In this document: piece after piece, positions 25,663 to 35,321 of the stretch
How positions within the stretch are numbered: position 1 is the first letter of the stretch
How the letters are laid out: each line of letters opens with the position of its first letter
From: Brevibacillus brevis
Lineage (GTDB): Bacteria > Bacillota > Bacilli > Brevibacillales > Brevibacillaceae
Length of the DNA: 64,000 bases
Assembly: GCF_001039275.2 (NCBI RefSeq)
Contig: NZ_CP030117.1
Coordinates: 2,418,001-2,482,000, forward strand
Direction: 5' to 3'
Translations under genes and position numbers: made by a program
The notes under the pieces: model-generated
Databases searched by the model: none
What the model was told of the DNA's origin: nothing
Seen by the model: only the letters and a program-made list of their open reading frames with translations

Positions 25663-26220
25663 GTGAACTTGTTTGACCGCTTTATCTTGACGATTTATAG
25701 CTTTGCGCTCATTGTTTTGTCCTGCATCGCGATAGCAGCGACCAGCGGATTGATCCCTCAAGAATTTTTCCGACCATATGTGGATCAGATGCTGACGGGT
25801 ACGAACATCACCTATCTCATTGTCGCGATCATTTTCCTCGTAGTCAGCCTTCGCTTCTTTTTCAGTTCTTTCCGCTCTAACAAGCCTAAAGTAGAACGGG
25901 GAATCCGTCAGCGCAGTGATTTGGGTGAGGTCAACATTACGATTCAGACGATCCAGACCATTGCAGAGCGTGCAGCCCGCCGAGTGAAAGGAGTGCGCGA
26001 TATGAAAACGACAGTCAAAGCACTCGAGAGCGGCAATATTATCACCCTGCGTGTTTCGGTAGATGGAGAAACGCCATTACCTGAGCTGACACAGAAGCTA
26101 CAGGCTGACGTGAAGGAGCAAGTCGAGGGAATTGCTGGTGTTGTCATTTCCGAGGTGGCGATTGTCGTGACGGAAGTAGCTCAGCAGGAAAACTACGCGG
26201 CTCGTAAACGGGTGGAATAG
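25663..26220 (+). CDS. amaP: Alkaline shock response membrane anchor protein AmaP
   Basis: 185 residues from GTG 25663 (AAAGGAGAGG SD). Two N-terminal membrane helices (ILTIYSFALIVLSCIAIAAT and ITYLIVAIIFLVVSLRFFF) are followed by an Asp23-like cytoplasmic domain (VNITIQTIQTIAERAARRVKG...). In staphylococci AmaP anchors Asp23 to the membrane. Here it is separated from yqhY by a terminator but linked to the DUF2273 and nusB genes. Confidence 0.88.
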   Translation: MNLFDRFILTIYSFALIVLSCIAIAATSGLIPQEFFRPYVDQMLTGTNITYLIVAIIFLVVSLRFFFSSFRSNKPKVERGIRQRSDLGEVNITIQTIQTIAERAARRVKGVRDMKTTVKALESGNIITLRVSVDGETPLPELTQKLQADVKEQVEGIAGVVISEVAIVVTEVAQQENYAARKRVE

Positions 26221-26232
26221 AAGGTGAAGTCC

Positions 26233-26445
26233 ATGGTGTGGGAGTTATTGTGGGAACACAAGGGGAAGCTAATGGGGATTTTGGCCGGACTTTTTTTCGG
26301 TATCATCTACCTTCTCGTCGGATTTTGGGATACACTGGTTTTTGTTGTGTTTGTCGGGACTGGATATTATATCGGTAGAAAGCTCGACCATAAAGAAGAC
26401 CTGCGTGAGATACTCGATAAGATCTTGCCAGGCAAGTTTCGGTAA
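26233..26445 (+). CDS. DUF2273 small membrane protein
   Basis: 70 residues with two membrane helices (LMGILAGLFFGIIYLLVGFW and TLVFVVFVGTGYYIGRKLD) and a charged C-terminal helix EDLREILDKILP. DUF2273 proteins accompany AmaP and Asp23 in alkaline-shock operons of Firmicutes and probably join the same membrane complex. Start ATG 26233 with AGAAGGTGA SD, 12 bp after amaP. Confidence 0.87.
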   Translation: MVWELLWEHKGKLMGILAGLFFGIIYLLVGFWDTLVFVVFVGTGYYIGRKLDHKEDLREILDKILPGKFR

Positions 26446-26491
26446 CAAATGTTTTGGGGCAAAAGCTCATTTTAATTAGTAGGTGAATGGA

Positions 26492-26896
26492 ATGAAACGA
26501 AGAACAGCACGAGAAAAAGTAGTCCAATGTCTTTTCCAAATTGATATGGCAGAGGTTCCGCTAACGGATGCGGTTGCCCTCGTCATGGAGGAATCCGAGG
26601 AAAATGCACAGTATTTGCGTTATCTCCTCGATGGTGTATTGAAAAACTTGACTGAGATTGATGCGGAAATTAAGAAGTTTTTGCGTGGATGGCAATTGGA
26701 ACGCATCGCCAATGTAGATCGCGCTATTCTTCGTCTGGCATTTTACGAGATCATGTTCGAGCAAGACACTCCTGACAAAGTCGTAATGAACGAAGCGATT
26801 GAGATTGCTAAGCTCTTTAGCGACGAGCAGTCCCACCGATACATTAACGGTGTGTTGTCGAGCTTCTTGCAATCGCGTGAAACCAAGCAGGCGTAA
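26492..26896 (+). CDS. nusB: Transcription antitermination factor NusB
   Basis: 134 residues of the all-helical NusB fold. MKRRTAREKVVQCLFQIDM at the start and the C-terminal VMNEAIEIAKLFSDEQSHRYINGVLSSF are diagnostic. With NusE (S10) it binds boxA RNA and prevents premature termination in rRNA operons. ATG 26492 is seven bases after AGGTG; GTG 26483 is an in-frame alternative. Position between DUF2273 and folD follows the B. subtilis order. Confidence 0.96.
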   Translation: MKRRTAREKVVQCLFQIDMAEVPLTDAVALVMEESEENAQYLRYLLDGVLKNLTEIDAEIKKFLRGWQLERIANVDRAILRLAFYEIMFEQDTPDKVVMNEAIEIAKLFSDEQSHRYINGVLSSFLQSRETKQA

Positions 26897-26914
26897 TAGG
26901 TAGGAGATACAAGC

Positions 26915-27877
26915 ATGAGTAAGGTAATGTTGGGAATCGACACGAGCAATTACCGGACATCACTGTGCTTGGCTGAGGAAGACGGCCGAATTGTGGCAGA
27001 AGCAAAACGCCTTCTGAAAGTAAAGGAGGGCAAGCGCGGACTGCAACAATCCGAAGCCGTCTTTCAGCATGTGATGAACCTGCCGGAATTAAGTGAAGAG
27101 ATGAAGTGGAAGGATTACGAGATTGCAGCGATTTGCGTGAGCGAGAAGCCGCGTCCGCAAGACGGATCGTATATGCCTGTATTTAAGGTAGGAGAGGGCT
27201 TGGCGAAATCGTTGGCGACTTATTTGCGGGTTCCCCTTCACTTGACGACTCATCAAGAGGGACATATAGCGGCGGGGGAATATACCGCTGAGGTGCGTCC
27301 GACAGAGGATCGCTTTTTGGCTGTGCATTTGTCTGGAGGCACCAGCGAGTTGTTGTTGTGCGAGCGCCATGCAGCCGGTTATACCATTGAGAAAATCGGT
27401 GGGACGATCGATCTGCACGCTGGGCAACTAGTCGATCGGATTGGTGTGGCACTCGGTCTGTCCTTTCCTGCCGGTCCCGCGTTGGAGCAGTTAGCCAAGG
27501 ACTCAACAGGTACGTTTCGGATTTCTTCGGCAGTTGAAGGGCTTTCCTTTAGTTTTTCTGGTCCAGAAGCATCGCTTTTGCGTGAGGTGGAAAAGGGGAG
27601 TACGAGCCCTGCTGAGATTGCACGGGCGACAGAGCAATGTATTGCCAATACACTAGAAAAGTCCTTACGCCATGCAGTAGAGCAAGGCTACCCAAAGGAC
27701 ATCTTGATTGTTGGAGGAGTAGCTGCTAATTATTACATTCGTGAGCGGCTAATCAAACGTCTGGAACACCCTGCTGTGAAGGCGAAGCTGTACTTCTGTG
27801 ACCCCGTTTACTCCGGTGATAATGCCTATGGAGTCGCTATGCTGGGGTGGATGAAGCAAAAGACGAACATTAAATAA
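26915..27877 (+). CDS. Kae1/TsaD-like ASKHA-fold protein (TsaD paralogue)
   Basis: 320 residues. The N-terminus VMLGIDTSNYRTSLCLAEED and the THQEGHIAAG segment correspond to the TsaD phosphate loop and its HxxxH metal site. LSGGTSELLL, the GQLVDRIGVALGLSFPAGPALE helix and VGGVAANYYIRERL match later TsaD blocks. TsaD makes the t6A37 tRNA base, but this protein is divergent, and the universal tsaD normally sits with tsaB/tsaE elsewhere, so it is probably a second Kae1-family member. An annotation as O-sialoglycoprotein endopeptidase would be historical. It is expressed with nusB (18-bp gap). Confidence 0.8.
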   Translation: MSKVMLGIDTSNYRTSLCLAEEDGRIVAEAKRLLKVKEGKRGLQQSEAVFQHVMNLPELSEEMKWKDYEIAAICVSEKPRPQDGSYMPVFKVGEGLAKSLATYLRVPLHLTTHQEGHIAAGEYTAEVRPTEDRFLAVHLSGGTSELLLCERHAAGYTIEKIGGTIDLHAGQLVDRIGVALGLSFPAGPALEQLAKDSTGTFRISSAVEGLSFSFSGPEASLLREVEKGSTSPAEIARATEQCIANTLEKSLRHAVEQGYPKDILIVGGVAANYYIRERLIKRLEHPAVKAKLYFCDPVYSGDNAYGVAMLGWMKQKTNIK

Positions 27878-27930
27878 ATGCGAACTTTTTATAATTCGGC
27901 TTTACAGCTGAGGGGGAAATCGGTACACTT

Positions 27931-27945
27931 AACGTATCATACGTT
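27931..27945. promoter_or_regulatory. Palindrome AACGTAT-C-ATACGTT upstream of folD
   Basis: Perfect 7-bp arms end a few bases before the folD SD. A TATAAT at 27890-27895 and a PurBox-like AAATGCGAACTTT (27877-27889) lie further upstream. It could be an operator or an RNA hairpin at the ribosome site; the spacing does not fit a standard PurR pair. Confidence 0.35.
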
Positions 27946-27966
27946 GATAAAGGAGGCATTTTCTCA

Positions 27967-28821
27967 ATGGCTGCAACCATTCTCCAGGGAAAAGAAGTAG
28001 CACAGAGTATTCGGGCCGAATTGGCGAACGAAGTAGCTGAATTGAAAAAGCAAGGGATCGTACCAGGATTAACCGTTGTTATTGTGGGAGACGACCCGGC
28101 TTCTCACTCCTATGTGCGTGGTAAAGCAAAAGGCTGCGAGGAAGTCGGTATTTCATCCGAGATCATCATGAAGGACGCTGACATCACAGAGGAAGAGTTG
28201 TTGGTTATCATTCAACAGTTGAACGAAAATCCGAACGTTAATGGGATTTTGGTTCAGCTTCCTCTTCCTGCTCATATTTCAGAACATGCGGTAATCGAAG
28301 CCATTGCTCCTGAAAAAGATGTGGACGGCTTCCATCCGATTAGCGTAGGAAACATGGTATTGGGAAATGATACGATGCTCCCTTGCACGCCGCACGGAAT
28401 TATTGAATTGATCAAGCGCACAGGAACCCCAATGGCAGGCAAACATGCCGTGGTGATCGGACGCAGCAACATCGTCGGGAAGCCGGTCTCATTGCTACTG
28501 CAACAGGAAAATGCTACGGTAACCATGTGTCATTCTCGCACGCAAAATCTCGAGGAATTCACGCAAAAGGCAGACATCCTCGTCGTTGCAACTGGTAGGG
28601 CTCATATGATCGGCAAGGAGTATGTCAAACCGGGCGCTGTCGTCATTGACGTTGGTGTGAACCGCATCGAAACGGGTAAGCTGGTTGGAGATGTCAAGTT
28701 CGACGAGGTCAAAGAAGTGGCTAGCTTTTTAACCCCGGTTCCAGGCGGTGTTGGCCCGATGACGATTACCATGCTGTTGAAAAATACCGTTGCGGCAGCG
28801 AAAAAGCAAGCAAAACAATAG
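27967..28821 (+). CDS. folD: Bifunctional methylenetetrahydrofolate dehydrogenase / cyclohydrolase
   Basis: 284 residues. The substrate-site motif [20 protein letters not shown] with catalytic Lys (in YVRGK), the GILVQLPLP signature, the NADP-binding [17 protein letters not shown], and the terminal [18 protein letters not shown] are all intact. It converts 5,10-methylene-THF to 10-formyl-THF for purine and fMet synthesis. AAAGGAGG SD. Confidence 0.98.
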   Translation: MAATILQGKEVAQSIRAELANEVAELKKQGIVPGLTVVIVGDDPASHSYVRGKAKGCEEVGISSEIIMKDADITEEELLVIIQQLNENPNVNGILVQLPLPAHISEHAVIEAIAPEKDVDGFHPISVGNMVLGNDTMLPCTPHGIIELIKRTGTPMAGKHAVVIGRSNIVGKPVSLLLQQENATVTMCHSRTQNLEEFTQKADILVVATGRAHMIGKEYVKPGAVVIDVGVNRIETGKLVGDVKFDEVKEVASFLTPVPGGVGPMTITMLLKNTVAAAKKQAKQ

Positions 28822-28934
28822 AAGAAAATCGGCAATTTATTATAGAATGGATAAGGCATAAGCTTTATCCATTCTTTTGCATAGTCCTTGTTACATGCAC
28901 GGCAAAGCCAAGTTGTTTGTAAAGGAGGGGCCGC

Positions 28935-30317
28935 ATGGCATTACAAGATATCTTATCTGTCAGTGATCTCAATCGTTATATTAAGCTGGTGCTGGAAAAG
29001 GAACCCTACCTACAAGATATATGGGTGAGAGGAGAAATCTCCAATTTTACCCACCATTCCAGTGGTCATATGTATTTCACGCTAAAGGACAAGCAGTCAC
29101 GCATCAAAGTCGTCATGTTTGCAAGTCATAACCGCTTCCTGCGTTTCTTGCCCAAAGATGGAGCAAAAGCGATTGTACGCGGGTCTATTTCTGCATACGA
29201 ACGAGATGGCGCGTATCAGTTGTACGCCAAAGAGATGCAGCCAGATGGTCTCGGCTCGCTTTATTTAGCATTCGAGCAGCTAAAAGAAAAATTGGCTCAA
29301 GAAGGACTGTTTGCAGCAGAGAGGAAGCGGTTGCTCCCGCGTTTTCCCAAACGTGTCGGTGTCGTCACTTCTCCCACAGGAGCAGCCATCCGAGATATTT
29401 GCACGACGATTCGCAGACGGTATCCGCAAGCAGAGATCGTACTTTCACCAGCCGTTGTCCAAGGTGCGGATGCACCTGCATCGATTGTCTCCGCTATTCG
29501 CATTATGAACGATCAGCCTGACATTGATGTTCTCATTGTAGGGCGCGGTGGAGGTTCCATTGAGGAGCTGTGGGCGTTTAATGATGAAAACGTAGCGAGG
29601 GCAATAGCTGCATCACTCATCCCTGTCATCTCCGCTGTTGGGCACGAGACGGATGTGACGATCGCCGATTTCGTAGCAGATGTCCGGGCAGCTACGCCGA
29701 CAGCCGCAGCTGAATTAGCTGTACCGCATTATTTGGAATGGGTCGAGAGAGTGCGGCAGCTCGAAATACGGATGCATCGAGCAGTGCGTGGGACCATGAC
29801 TGAGCAGAGAAACCGTTTGACACGCTTGAGCAATTCGTATGCGATGCGCCAACCGGAGCGGAGGCTGGAGGAAGCCGCAGAACGATTGGATCGGGCACAT
29901 TTGCGAATGCGTCAATCCATGAAGCATTTGCTGGAAAGAAGACGCGAGCGCTATACGCGATTAGACGAACAAATCAAGCGCTATCGCCTCGCCGATCAAA
30001 TCGGGGATAAAAGAAAAAATCTGTCTAAACTCCGTGCCACCTTGGACGAACGAATGCTGGGGCGTCTCAACCAAAAAAGAATGGCATTCGCAGCTCGCAT
30101 AGCTACGTTGGAAGCATTGAGTCCGCTGAAGGTCATGCAACGTGGATTCTCACTCGTATACACCAATGACAGGCTCGTAAAATCAGTGGAACAGTTTGCT
30201 CCTGGCGACGAGATCATGGTACGATTAAGTGATGGCAGTGCGACTGCGCGTGTGGAAAAAGTGAACCGGGAGGAGGAGAAGAAGAGTGGCTCGCAAGAAA
30301 ACAGAACAAGAGACTGA
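28935..30317 (+). CDS. xseA: Exodeoxyribonuclease VII large subunit
   Basis: 460 residues. N-terminal OB domain (VSDLNRYIKLVLEKEPYLQDIWVRGEISNF), the catalytic core (FPKRVGVVTSPTGAAIRDI and DVLIVGRGGGSIEELWAFN with the HETD segment), a long coiled coil (about 260-390) and a C-terminal LKVMQRGFSLVY. It forms the processive single-strand nuclease with XseB. AAAGGAGGGG SD; the last 32 bases overlap xseB. Confidence 0.97.
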   Translation: MALQDILSVSDLNRYIKLVLEKEPYLQDIWVRGEISNFTHHSSGHMYFTLKDKQSRIKVVMFASHNRFLRFLPKDGAKAIVRGSISAYERDGAYQLYAKEMQPDGLGSLYLAFEQLKEKLAQEGLFAAERKRLLPRFPKRVGVVTSPTGAAIRDICTTIRRRYPQAEIVLSPAVVQGADAPASIVSAIRIMNDQPDIDVLIVGRGGGSIEELWAFNDENVARAIAASLIPVISAVGHETDVTIADFVADVRAATPTAAAELAVPHYLEWVERVRQLEIRMHRAVRGTMTEQRNRLTRLSNSYAMRQPERRLEEAAERLDRAHLRMRQSMKHLLERRRERYTRLDEQIKRYRLADQIGDKRKNLSKLRATLDERMLGRLNQKRMAFAARIATLEALSPLKVMQRGFSLVYTNDRLVKSVEQFAPGDEIMVRLSDGSATARVEKVNREEEKKSGSQENRTRD

Positions 30318-30540
30318 TATGCAGTTTGAAGACGCAATGAAGCGTCTGGAAGAAGTCGTCAATCGACTCGAGGAAGGAGATATTCCCCTCGAAGAAGCGA
30401 TTACGTTATATCAGGAAGGGGTAACTCTTTCCAGAATTTGTGGTCAAAAGCTGGATGCAATCGAAGCGAAGATTACCCAGTTGGTAGAAGAAGACGGACA
30501 GGTAAAGCAGAAGGCTTTTCGCGTGGAAGGAGAATCATGA
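30286..30540 (+). CDS. xseB: Exodeoxyribonuclease VII small subunit
   Basis: 84 residues with the helical-hairpin signature FEDAMKRLEEVVNRLEEGDIPLEEAITLYQEG. GTG start inside the end of xseA, preceded by GGGAGGAGG; its stop overlaps the ispA ATG (ATGA), so xseA-xseB-ispA are translationally coupled. Confidence 0.96.
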   Translation: MARKKTEQETDMQFEDAMKRLEEVVNRLEEGDIPLEEAITLYQEGVTLSRICGQKLDAIEAKITQLVEEDGQVKQKAFRVEGES

Positions 30541-31439
30541 TCGGCGTGCATACATTCGAGAGTTATTTGGTGGAAAAGACCGCCTATATAGAACAAAGAC
30601 TCCTGCCAGCCCTTGAGCAGCAAGGAGTTCCGGAAAACTTGTACGAATCCATGAAGTATTCGCTCATGGCAGGCGGAAAAAGGTTGCGTCCCATGCTGGT
30701 GTTGGCGGTCCTCGAAGCACTGGACAAGCCGCTTGAACGGGGTGTGGCATTTGCGGCTGCCTTGGAAATGATACATACGTACTCCTTGATTCACGATGAC
30801 CTCCCTGCGATGGACGACGATGATCTTCGTCGCGGAAAACCGACCAATCACAAAGTATTCGGTGAAGCAACAGCCATTCTCGCAGGAGATGCCTTGCTGA
30901 CGAGAGCGTTCGCATACATTGCAGAAGCTTACATGGATCGAGCGGATGTTTCAGCGGCTACTACGGTGAAACTGATTGCGGAGCTAGGAAAACGTGCGGG
31001 AGCAACTGGCATGGTCGGCGGACAGATGGCTGATATCGAAGGGGAGAGCAAGCGCCTTAACCTGGATCAGCTCGAATTTATCCATCGTCACAAAACGGGT
31101 GATCTCTTGATCGCAGCCTTGCGCGGGGGAGGCTACCTCGCAGAAGCATCCGAAGGACAAATGGAAGCATTGACACGTTATGGTGTTTGCATTGGTCTTG
31201 CTTTTCAAATTCAGGATGACATCTTGAATGTGGAAGGGGATGCCCAAGAGCTAGGGAAAGCAGTTGGCAGTGATGCGGATCGGGAAAAGGCGACGTACCC
31301 ATCGCTTCTTGGTCTAGCCGAATCGAAGGCGCGTCTTGACGAATTGATTGCGGAGGCAAAAGCAGCGCTTGCCGATGCGGGAATCGAGAATTCTGCACTC
31401 AGCCCTTTGGCCGACTATGTACGTGATCGCAATAAATAA
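30537..31439 (+). CDS. ispA: Polyprenyl (farnesyl/geranyl) diphosphate synthase
   Basis: 300 residues of the all-helical trans-prenyltransferase. First Asp-rich motif IHDDLPAMDDDDLRRGKP, KGDAL-type region and second Asp-rich motif IQDDILNVEGD are present. Two residues at the chain-length position before the first motif (TYSLIHDD) fit a farnesyl diphosphate synthase. It condenses IPP with DMAPP/GPP; dxs of the same pathway lies downstream. Terminator follows. Confidence 0.95.
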   Translation: MIGVHTFESYLVEKTAYIEQRLLPALEQQGVPENLYESMKYSLMAGGKRLRPMLVLAVLEALDKPLERGVAFAAALEMIHTYSLIHDDLPAMDDDDLRRGKPTNHKVFGEATAILAGDALLTRAFAYIAEAYMDRADVSAATTVKLIAELGKRAGATGMVGGQMADIEGESKRLNLDQLEFIHRHKTGDLLIAALRGGGYLAEASEGQMEALTRYGVCIGLAFQIQDDILNVEGDAQELGKAVGSDADREKATYPSLLGLAESKARLDELIAEAKAALADAGIENSALSPLADYVRDRNK

Positions 31440-31442
31440 GTG

Positions 31443-31479
31443 AAAGCTGGCAACCCATACGGGAAATGCCAGCTTTTTT
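31443..31479. terminator. Terminator between ispA and the convergent M3 peptidase gene
   Basis: A perfect 10-bp stem AAAGCTGGCA / TGCCAGCTTT followed by six T, with a short A-run on the left side. Confidence 0.85.
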
Positions 31480-31491
31480 GTATACTACATA

Positions 31492-33186
31492 TTACAATCT
31501 TTTATCGTCAATGCTGTTTAAAAATTGCTCAATCTCGCCAATCACCGATGGTATACAGTCTTCCTCAAATGGTGAATACAGCTTCGCCACTTGTACCAGC
31601 TCGAGGAACGATTTGCTTCCGCCTTCGCGGCAAAGCGTCAAATAATCCTCCCAAGCTTGCTTCGGCTCAGATTGAGACCTTTTCCAAAATTGGAACGCGC
31701 AAATCTGGGCCAGTGTGTAGTCGATGTAATAGAAGGGGCTTTGAAAAATATGCGTTTGCTGCTGCCAGAACCCGCCCTCCTCCAGATACTCATTCTGTGC
31801 GTAATTGCGATGCGGGAGATACTTGCGCTCAATTTGACGCCATGCACGTTTACGCTCTGCCGGGGTCATATCTGGGTTCTCGTAGACAACATGCTGGAAC
31901 TCATCAACAGACACGCCGTACGGAATGAACAGGAGTCCGCTGCTCAGATGAGAGAATTTGTATTTGTCGGTATCTTCCTTGAAAAAATGCTCCATCCATG
32001 GCCACGTCAAAAACTCCATGCTCATCGAATGTATTTCACACGCCTCGTAGGTTGGGAAATGATATTCAGGAACTTCAAAATCTCTACTTACATACACCTG
32101 AAACGCATGTCCTGCCTCGTGCGTTAGTACGTCGATATCACCAGAGGTACCGTTAAAATTCGCAAAAATAAATGGGAGCCTATACTGGCTGATGTATTCA
32201 CAGTAGCCGCCTGTAGCCTTTCCTTTTTTGCTCAATAAATCTAAACAGTCATTGTCCAGCATGAAGTTGTAAAATTCGTCTGTTTCAGGTGACAACTCGG
32301 CATACATCTTTTTCCCGTTTTCCACAATCCACTCTGGCGGGCCTTTCGGGCTTGGATTTCCTGTAGCGAAATCAAAGGAAAGATCGTAATACTCAAGTGT
32401 ATCGACACCAATGCGTTGGCGCTGACGTTCGACCAGCTTTGACGCTACTGGAACGATGTGCTCCAGCACTTGTTGGCGGAAACTGGCTACCATTTCTGCG
32501 TTGTAATCAGAACGGTTCATACGTGCATAGCCTAGCTCCACAAAGCTATTGAAGCCGAGTTTTTTGGCAATGCGTGTGCGTACCTTGACGAGAGTATCGT
32601 AAATGCGATCAAATTCATCCGTATGTTGCTGCATATACGCATACTTCGCTTCATTGGCACGTTTGCGCATGTCTCTATCTTTCGCAATTGTAAAAGGAAC
32701 CATCTCTGAAAGGTTACGCTCTTCTCCTTCAAACATGATCTTGGCAGAAGCTTTCAGTGCGACATATTGACTGGCCAAACGGTTTTCTTCCTGCAAATCA
32801 GTGATAACTTCCGGAGAAAATGTACGGAGTGTGCTCTCCGCGATGCGAAACAGCTGTGCGCCCCATTTTTCTTCCAGGTCAGCGCGGAAGGGAGAATCGA
32901 CGATCGCCTGATAGTAGCGGGAAACGATTCCGGTATACAAAGGCGTTGCTTCATCCCAATAGTCCTGCTCTGCTTTGTAGAAGGGATCTTCTGTATTGAT
33001 CGTGTGGCGGATTTGTGCGACATTCCGCGCAGATTCCACTTCTTGTCGCAGTTTGTTCAATTGAGCCATGATCGTATCTTGCTCGGAGAAGCTTGTAGCC
33101 TGTTGAAACGCTTCCAATAATTGCGTGAATTGTCCTTCAACTTTATCCATTTCCATGCGCTCATACTGAATTTGTGAGAACTTCAC
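31492..33186 (-). CDS. M3 family oligoendopeptidase (PepF-like)
   Basis: Start at a GTG seven bases after AAGAGGTGG, giving 564 residues; an in-frame start 42 nt upstream lies before the SD. The zinc site is VLTHEAGHAFQVY (two His and the catalytic Glu) with the downstream ligand in YEACEIHSMSMEFL. The N-terminal helical half is typical of oligoendopeptidase F relatives that degrade cytoplasmic peptides. It is a single minus-strand gene inserted between ispA and dxs, which are contiguous or near in B. subtilis. Confidence 0.93.
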   Translation of the reverse strand: MKFSQIQYERMEMDKVEGQFTQLLEAFQQATSFSEQDTIMAQLNKLRQEVESARNVAQIRHTINTEDPFYKAEQDYWDEATPLYTGIVSRYYQAIVDSPFRADLEEKWGAQLFRIAESTLRTFSPEVITDLQEENRLASQYVALKASAKIMFEGEERNLSEMVPFTIAKDRDMRKRANEAKYAYMQQHTDEFDRIYDTLVKVRTRIAKKLGFNSFVELGYARMNRSDYNAEMVASFRQQVLEHIVPVASKLVERQRQRIGVDTLEYYDLSFDFATGNPSPKGPPEWIVENGKKMYAELSPETDEFYNFMLDNDCLDLLSKKGKATGGYCEYISQYRLPFIFANFNGTSGDIDVLTHEAGHAFQVYVSRDFEVPEYHFPTYEACEIHSMSMEFLTWPWMEHFFKEDTDKYKFSHLSSGLLFIPYGVSVDEFQHVVYENPDMTPAERKRAWRQIERKYLPHRNYAQNEYLEEGGFWQQQTHIFQSPFYYIDYTLAQICAFQFWKRSQSEPKQAWEDYLTLCREGGSKSFLELVQVAKLYSPFEEDCIPSVIGEIEQFLNSIDDKRL

Positions 33187-33434
33187 GGACGTCCACCTCT
33201 TTTGTTCGGAGTATGTATTCAAAATCATCTTACCAGAAAATGCAAGATATCGCCCTCATATTCGTCTATGTTGATGAAAAGTGGTGTTTTTATTAAGAAA
33301 CCGTTATAATGAATCAAGCTGAAAATAAGCGGAATCGGCTATAGCAATAAGGAAAGCCGGGTTTTCTAGTGGCTTGATTGATATGCAGCATGCACAATCG
33401 CCGGAGAACGAACAGTGGAAAGTGAGGAATACCA

Positions 33435-35321
33435 ATGCTGCTTACTACTATAAATGATCCTCAAGACTTGAAAAAGTGCACGCAACCGCAGCTACATACA
33501 TTAGCATCCGAGATCCGTCAGTTTCTGATCGAAACGCTCTCGAAAACAGGCGGTCATCTCGCGCCGAATCTGGGAGTTGTCGAGCTGACGCTAGCGCTGC
33601 ACTATGTTTTTGACAGTCCCAAGGACAAGCTGATCTGGGATGTCGGACATCAGGCATACGTACATAAAATGCTGACAGGCCGCCGAGAGATGTTTCCGAC
33701 CTTGCGTCAGTACAAAGGTCTGTGTGGATTCCCAAAAATGGTGGAAAGCCCGCATGACGTCTGGGAAACCGGACATAGCAGTACGTCGTTGTCTGCTGCA
33801 ATGGGGATGGCGACTGCGCGGGATTTGAAAAAAGAAAAGAATCATGTCGTTGCTGTGATCGGAGATGGTGCGCTGACAGGCGGGATGGCTCTGGAGGCCT
33901 TGAACCACATCGGTCATGAGCGTAAGAATGTCATCGTTGTGTTAAATGATAACGAAATGTCCATCGCGCCAAATGTTGGGGCCTTGCACAACTACTTGGG
34001 GAAAATTCGCTCGACGGAGAACTATCAATGGGCGAAGGATGAAGTCGAAGGATTGTTGAAATCCATTCCGGCTGTAGGGGGCAAATTGGCTCATATGGCT
34101 GAACGCTTCAAAGACAGCATGAAGTATTTGCTCGTATCTGGCGTTCTCTTCGAGGAGCTAGGCTTTACGTATATTGGCCCAATCGACGGACATAACATGG
34201 AGCTGTTGCTCGATACTTTGAAGACAGCCAAACATACAAAAGGCCCTGTTTTGATTCATGCCATCACGAAAAAAGGATTAGGCTATGCGCCTGCTGAAGC
34301 TGACTCAGTCAAGTGGCATGGTATCGGGACGTATAAAATCGAGTCAGGTGATACACCGAAATCTGCACCAACGTATACGTCTGTTTTTGCAGATACGATG
34401 ATGAAGCTCGCAGATGAAGACAATTCGATCGTGGCTGTTACCCCTGCGATGCCAGCGGGCTCAGGCTTGATCCCATTTGGACAGAAGTACCCTGACAGAC
34501 TTTTTGACGTTGGGATTGCAGAGCAGCACGCATGTACATTTGCGGCAGGATTAGCTACACAAGGCTTGAAGCCGGTCTTTGCGATTTATTCGACCTTTTT
34601 GCAAAGAGCCTATGATCAGTTGATCCACGATGTCGCACGCCAAAAGCTGAATGTGATTTTCGCCGTTGACCGTGCTGGGCTCGTCGGAGCAGACGGGGAG
34701 ACACACCAAGGTATGTACGATGTGGCATTCATGCGCATCATTCCGAATATGGTCATTATGGCACCGAAGGATGAAAATGAACTGCGTCACATGATGAAGA
34801 CAGCAGTGGAATATAAAGAAGGTCCAATCTCTTATCGTTATCCGCGATTGCCGATTCGTGGCGTCAAAATGGATGACGAACTGCAAGTACTGCCAATCGG
34901 AAAAGCGGAGATCGTACGCGAAGGCAAACACGTGGCGATCCTCTCGTTCGGTCACGTATTCGAAATAGCTGAGGCGGCTGTGAACCAGCTTCAAGAAGAA
35001 GGCATCAAGCCGATGTTGGTCAATGCACGTTTTTGCAAGCCTTTGGACGAAGAGCTTTTGTTCCGTCTGGCAAAAGAAGGCTATGACATCGTTACGGTCG
35101 AAGAGGGCAGTGAAATGGGCGGATTCGGCAGTGCTGTCATTGAATGCTACAATCGTGCAGGCTATCACGGCATGAATGTACAGGTTGTCGCGGTACCTGA
35201 TTATTTTGTTGAGCATGGAAGTGTGAAAGAACAGCGGCAAGAGGTAGGACTCACAGCTGATCATATCGCTGCACGTGTCCGATCCTTGATGCCCATTTCG
35301 AAGGGCGTAGTGGAAGCATGA
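33435..35321 (+). CDS. dxs: 1-deoxy-D-xylulose-5-phosphate synthase
   Basis: 628 residues. The ThDP site is [18 protein letters not shown] with the ...[12 protein letters not shown] end. The transketolase pyrimidine domain ([21 protein letters not shown]) carries the conserved Glu. It joins pyruvate and glyceraldehyde 3-phosphate as the first step of the MEP isoprenoid pathway. A TATAAT at 33305 is the best -10 candidate. Its stop overlaps the tlyA start by 4 bp. Confidence 0.97.
   Translation: MLLTTINDPQDLKKCTQPQLHTLASEIRQFLIETLSKTGGHLAPNLGVVELTLALHYVFDSPKDKLIWDVGHQAYVHKMLTGRREMFPTLRQYKGLCGFPKMVESPHDVWETGHSSTSLSAAMGMATARDLKKEKNHVVAVIGDGALTGGMALEALNHIGHERKNVIVVLNDNEMSIAPNVGALHNYLGKIRSTENYQWAKDEVEGLLKSIPAVGGKLAHMAERFKDSMKYLLVSGVLFEELGFTYIGPIDGHNMELLLDTLKTAKHTKGPVLIHAITKKGLGYAPAEADSVKWHGIGTYKIESGDTPKSAPTYTSVFADTMMKLADEDNSIVAVTPAMPAGSGLIPFGQKYPDRLFDVGIAEQHACTFAAGLATQGLKPVFAIYSTFLQRAYDQLIHDVARQKLNVIFAVDRAGLVGADGETHQGMYDVAFMRIIPNMVIMAPKDENELRHMMKTAVEYKEGPISYRYPRLPIRGVKMDDELQVLPIGKAEIVREGKHVAILSFGHVFEIAEAAVNQLQEEGIKPMLVNARFCKPLDEELLFRLAKEGYDIVTVEEGSEMGGFGSAVIECYNRAGYHGMNVQVVAVPDYFVEHGSVKEQRQEVGLTADHIAARVRSLMPISKGVVEA

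Noticed and set aside
27877-27900. PurR operator pair before folD
   Set aside because: One PurBox-like half is good, but the opposing CGAA/TTCG cores are 10 bp apart instead of about 16-17, so a standard PurR site is not supported.
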